From Bdellovibrio sp. ZAP7 (lineage in GTDB: Bacteria > Bacteroidota > Bacteroidia > Flavobacteriales > Flavobacteriaceae): DNA of 6,346 nucleotides. The position numbers and the translations under genes were made by a program. Below the pieces are notes generated by a model. That model was given only the letters and a program-made list of their open reading frames with translations. It did no database searches and was not told the DNA's origin. Positions 5,471 to 6,346 of this stretch are shown in pieces (position 1 is the stretch's first letter; every line of letters starts with the position of its first letter). The stretch covers positions 1 to 6,346 of the forward strand of contig CALPKO020000084.1 of NCBI GenBank assembly GCA_943324165.2, written 5' to 3'.

Positions 5471-6346
5471 ATGAAAAAAAGCGTTACCTTAATTTTTTTT
5501 TTAGTTGTAATTATAACTAATGCACAAACCAATCCTGCAATTACGAGTTGGCTGCAAAACAGTAGTGGTATATCAGGTAGGCATTATCGCATGAAAGTAC
5601 CTGTAAGCACTGTTGTTCACGATTCATTAAATGCGAATGTGCAACTAGTGAGGTATTCTTCTGTTGATTCGAATACAGCCAGTGTGTATGTAAATACGCA
5701 AGGAATCCCAGCTTATATTACCGGTCCTTTTTACAATAATCCCAGACCTGTTGCCGGAAATCAAAACGAATTATTTAAACTGCCCTTACATCCTGTTGAA
5801 AGTACACTTGGGAATATCCCTTCACAAGCAACTGGCGCAGCAACTATTGCAGTTTTAATAAATGGTGTTTCCTTATATAGTTACGGGGATGGATTTTCAT
5901 ATAAAGCAACAACAAATACTGATGTTCCAACTCAAGCAGCAAATGGAGGAGACGGTGTATGGAATAGAAATGGCGTATTGGCTGAAAAGTTAGGGTTTGA
6001 TTGCTCAAAGGGTCATCCGGATGCCCAGTGGCGCTATCACCACCATCAAAACCCAAGTGCGTTTAATTTGGATTTGTTAACCTTATCAACCATTTGTACA
6101 CCTTATGTATCTGATGGTTTGTATGCTATAAATTCCAATGAACATTCTCCCTTACTTGGTTTTGCTTTTGATGGGTTCCCCATATATGGTCCCTATGCTT
6201 ATGTAAATCCATTGGATCCATTGAGTCAAATTACTCGAATGAAATCAAGCTATAGTAAAAGAGCAATCAGTACCCGAACGCATTATGCAAATGGAAATGA
6301 TGTAACCGATGGACCTGCAGTGAGTACTGCTTTTCCGCTAGGGTGG
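5471..6346 (+). CDS. Second YHYH-family secreted protein, partial (runs off the right edge)
   Basis: The frame opens at ATG 5471 and continues without a stop for 292 codons to the last base of the window, so the C-terminus is missing. The protein begins with a signal peptide (MKKSVTLIFFLVVIITNAQ, cleavage near residue 18) and is a clear paralogue of the preceding gene. The mature N-terminus is TNPAITSWLQN against TNPIIKSWLQN. Other shared blocks are INGVSLYSYGDG (130-141), AEKLGFDCSKGHP (171-183), Tyr189-His-His-His192 followed by QNPSAF, NEHSPLLGFAFDGFPIYGPY (223-242) and RMKSSY (256-261). It lacks the Cys-bounded Gly/Pro-rich insert and the Cys55/Cys117 counterparts of the first copy. It follows that gene by 45 bases with no copy of the shared element and no recognisable promoter, so it probably belongs to the same transcript. 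Whether it also ends in a type IX sorting domain cannot be seen. Confidence 0.87.
   Translation, partial: MKKSVTLIFFLVVIITNAQTNPAITSWLQNSSGISGRHYRMKVPVSTVVHDSLNANVQLVRYSSVDSNTASVYVNTQGIPAYITGPFYNNPRPVAGNQNELFKLPLHPVESTLGNIPSQATGAATIAVLINGVSLYSYGDGFSYKATTNTDVPTQAANGGDGVWNRNGVLAEKLGFDCSKGHPDAQWRYHHHQNPSAFNLDLLTLSTICTPYVSDGLYAINSNEHSPLLGFAFDGFPIYGPYAYVNPLDPLSQITRMKSSYSKRAISTRTHYANGNDVTDGPAVSTAFPLGW

Noticed and set aside
5844..6056. Minus-strand open frame of 70 codons
   Set aside because: Antisense shadow of the second YHYH gene, whose frame is open from 5471 to the window end and matches its paralogue.
1..6346. CRISPR array, tRNA, rRNA, transposase or prophage genes
   Set aside because: No regularly spaced repeats, no tRNA-like or rRNA-like sequence and no mobile-element protein were seen on either strand.

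Overview
The window looks like part of a chromosome from the Bacteroidota, most likely a Flavobacterium-like member of the Flavobacteriaceae. The evidence is low G+C with very AT-rich spacers, absence of Shine-Dalgarno sequences before most starts, a Bacteroidota-type -7 promoter box (TATCTTTG, fitting TAnnTTTG) on the minus strand, a type IX secretion (Por) C-terminal sorting domain on one protein, and an A-type Fe-S carrier gene directly upstream of sufB.

Left part (2-1885, minus strand): the front of a suf iron-sulfur cluster assembly operon. It is read right to left: an A-type carrier (HesB/IscA/SufA family), a 105-base spacer filled by an imperfect inverted repeat, then complete sufB, whose stop codon lies at the window edge. 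sufC, sufD and the rest would be expected beyond the left edge.

Middle (1886-2255): a 370-base AT-rich divergent intergenic region. It holds the suf promoter on the minus strand, a perfect 13-bp inverted repeat, an 18-bp palindrome, and the first copy of a 28-base element that recurs at 3985-4012.

Right part (2256-6346, plus strand): a two-gene unit with a 4-base overlap encodes an MbnP-family protein with the WxW tryptophan motif and an MbnH/MauG-type di-haem cytochrome c peroxidase homologue. In methanotrophs this pair forms a copper-binding protein and the enzyme that oxidises its tryptophan to kynurenine. Two tandem paralogous secreted proteins of the YHYH family follow. The first is complete (462 aa) and carries a type IX secretion sorting domain. 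The second is open to the window edge (292 codons visible).

The most interesting point is that the MbnP gene and the first YHYH gene are each preceded, 24-35 bases before their starts, by nearly the same 28-base element (23 of 28 bases identical, same internal spacing). This suggests that the MbnP/MbnH pair and the YHYH proteins belong to one regulon, possibly a cell-envelope metal (copper) handling system. The copper role of the YHYH proteins is inference.
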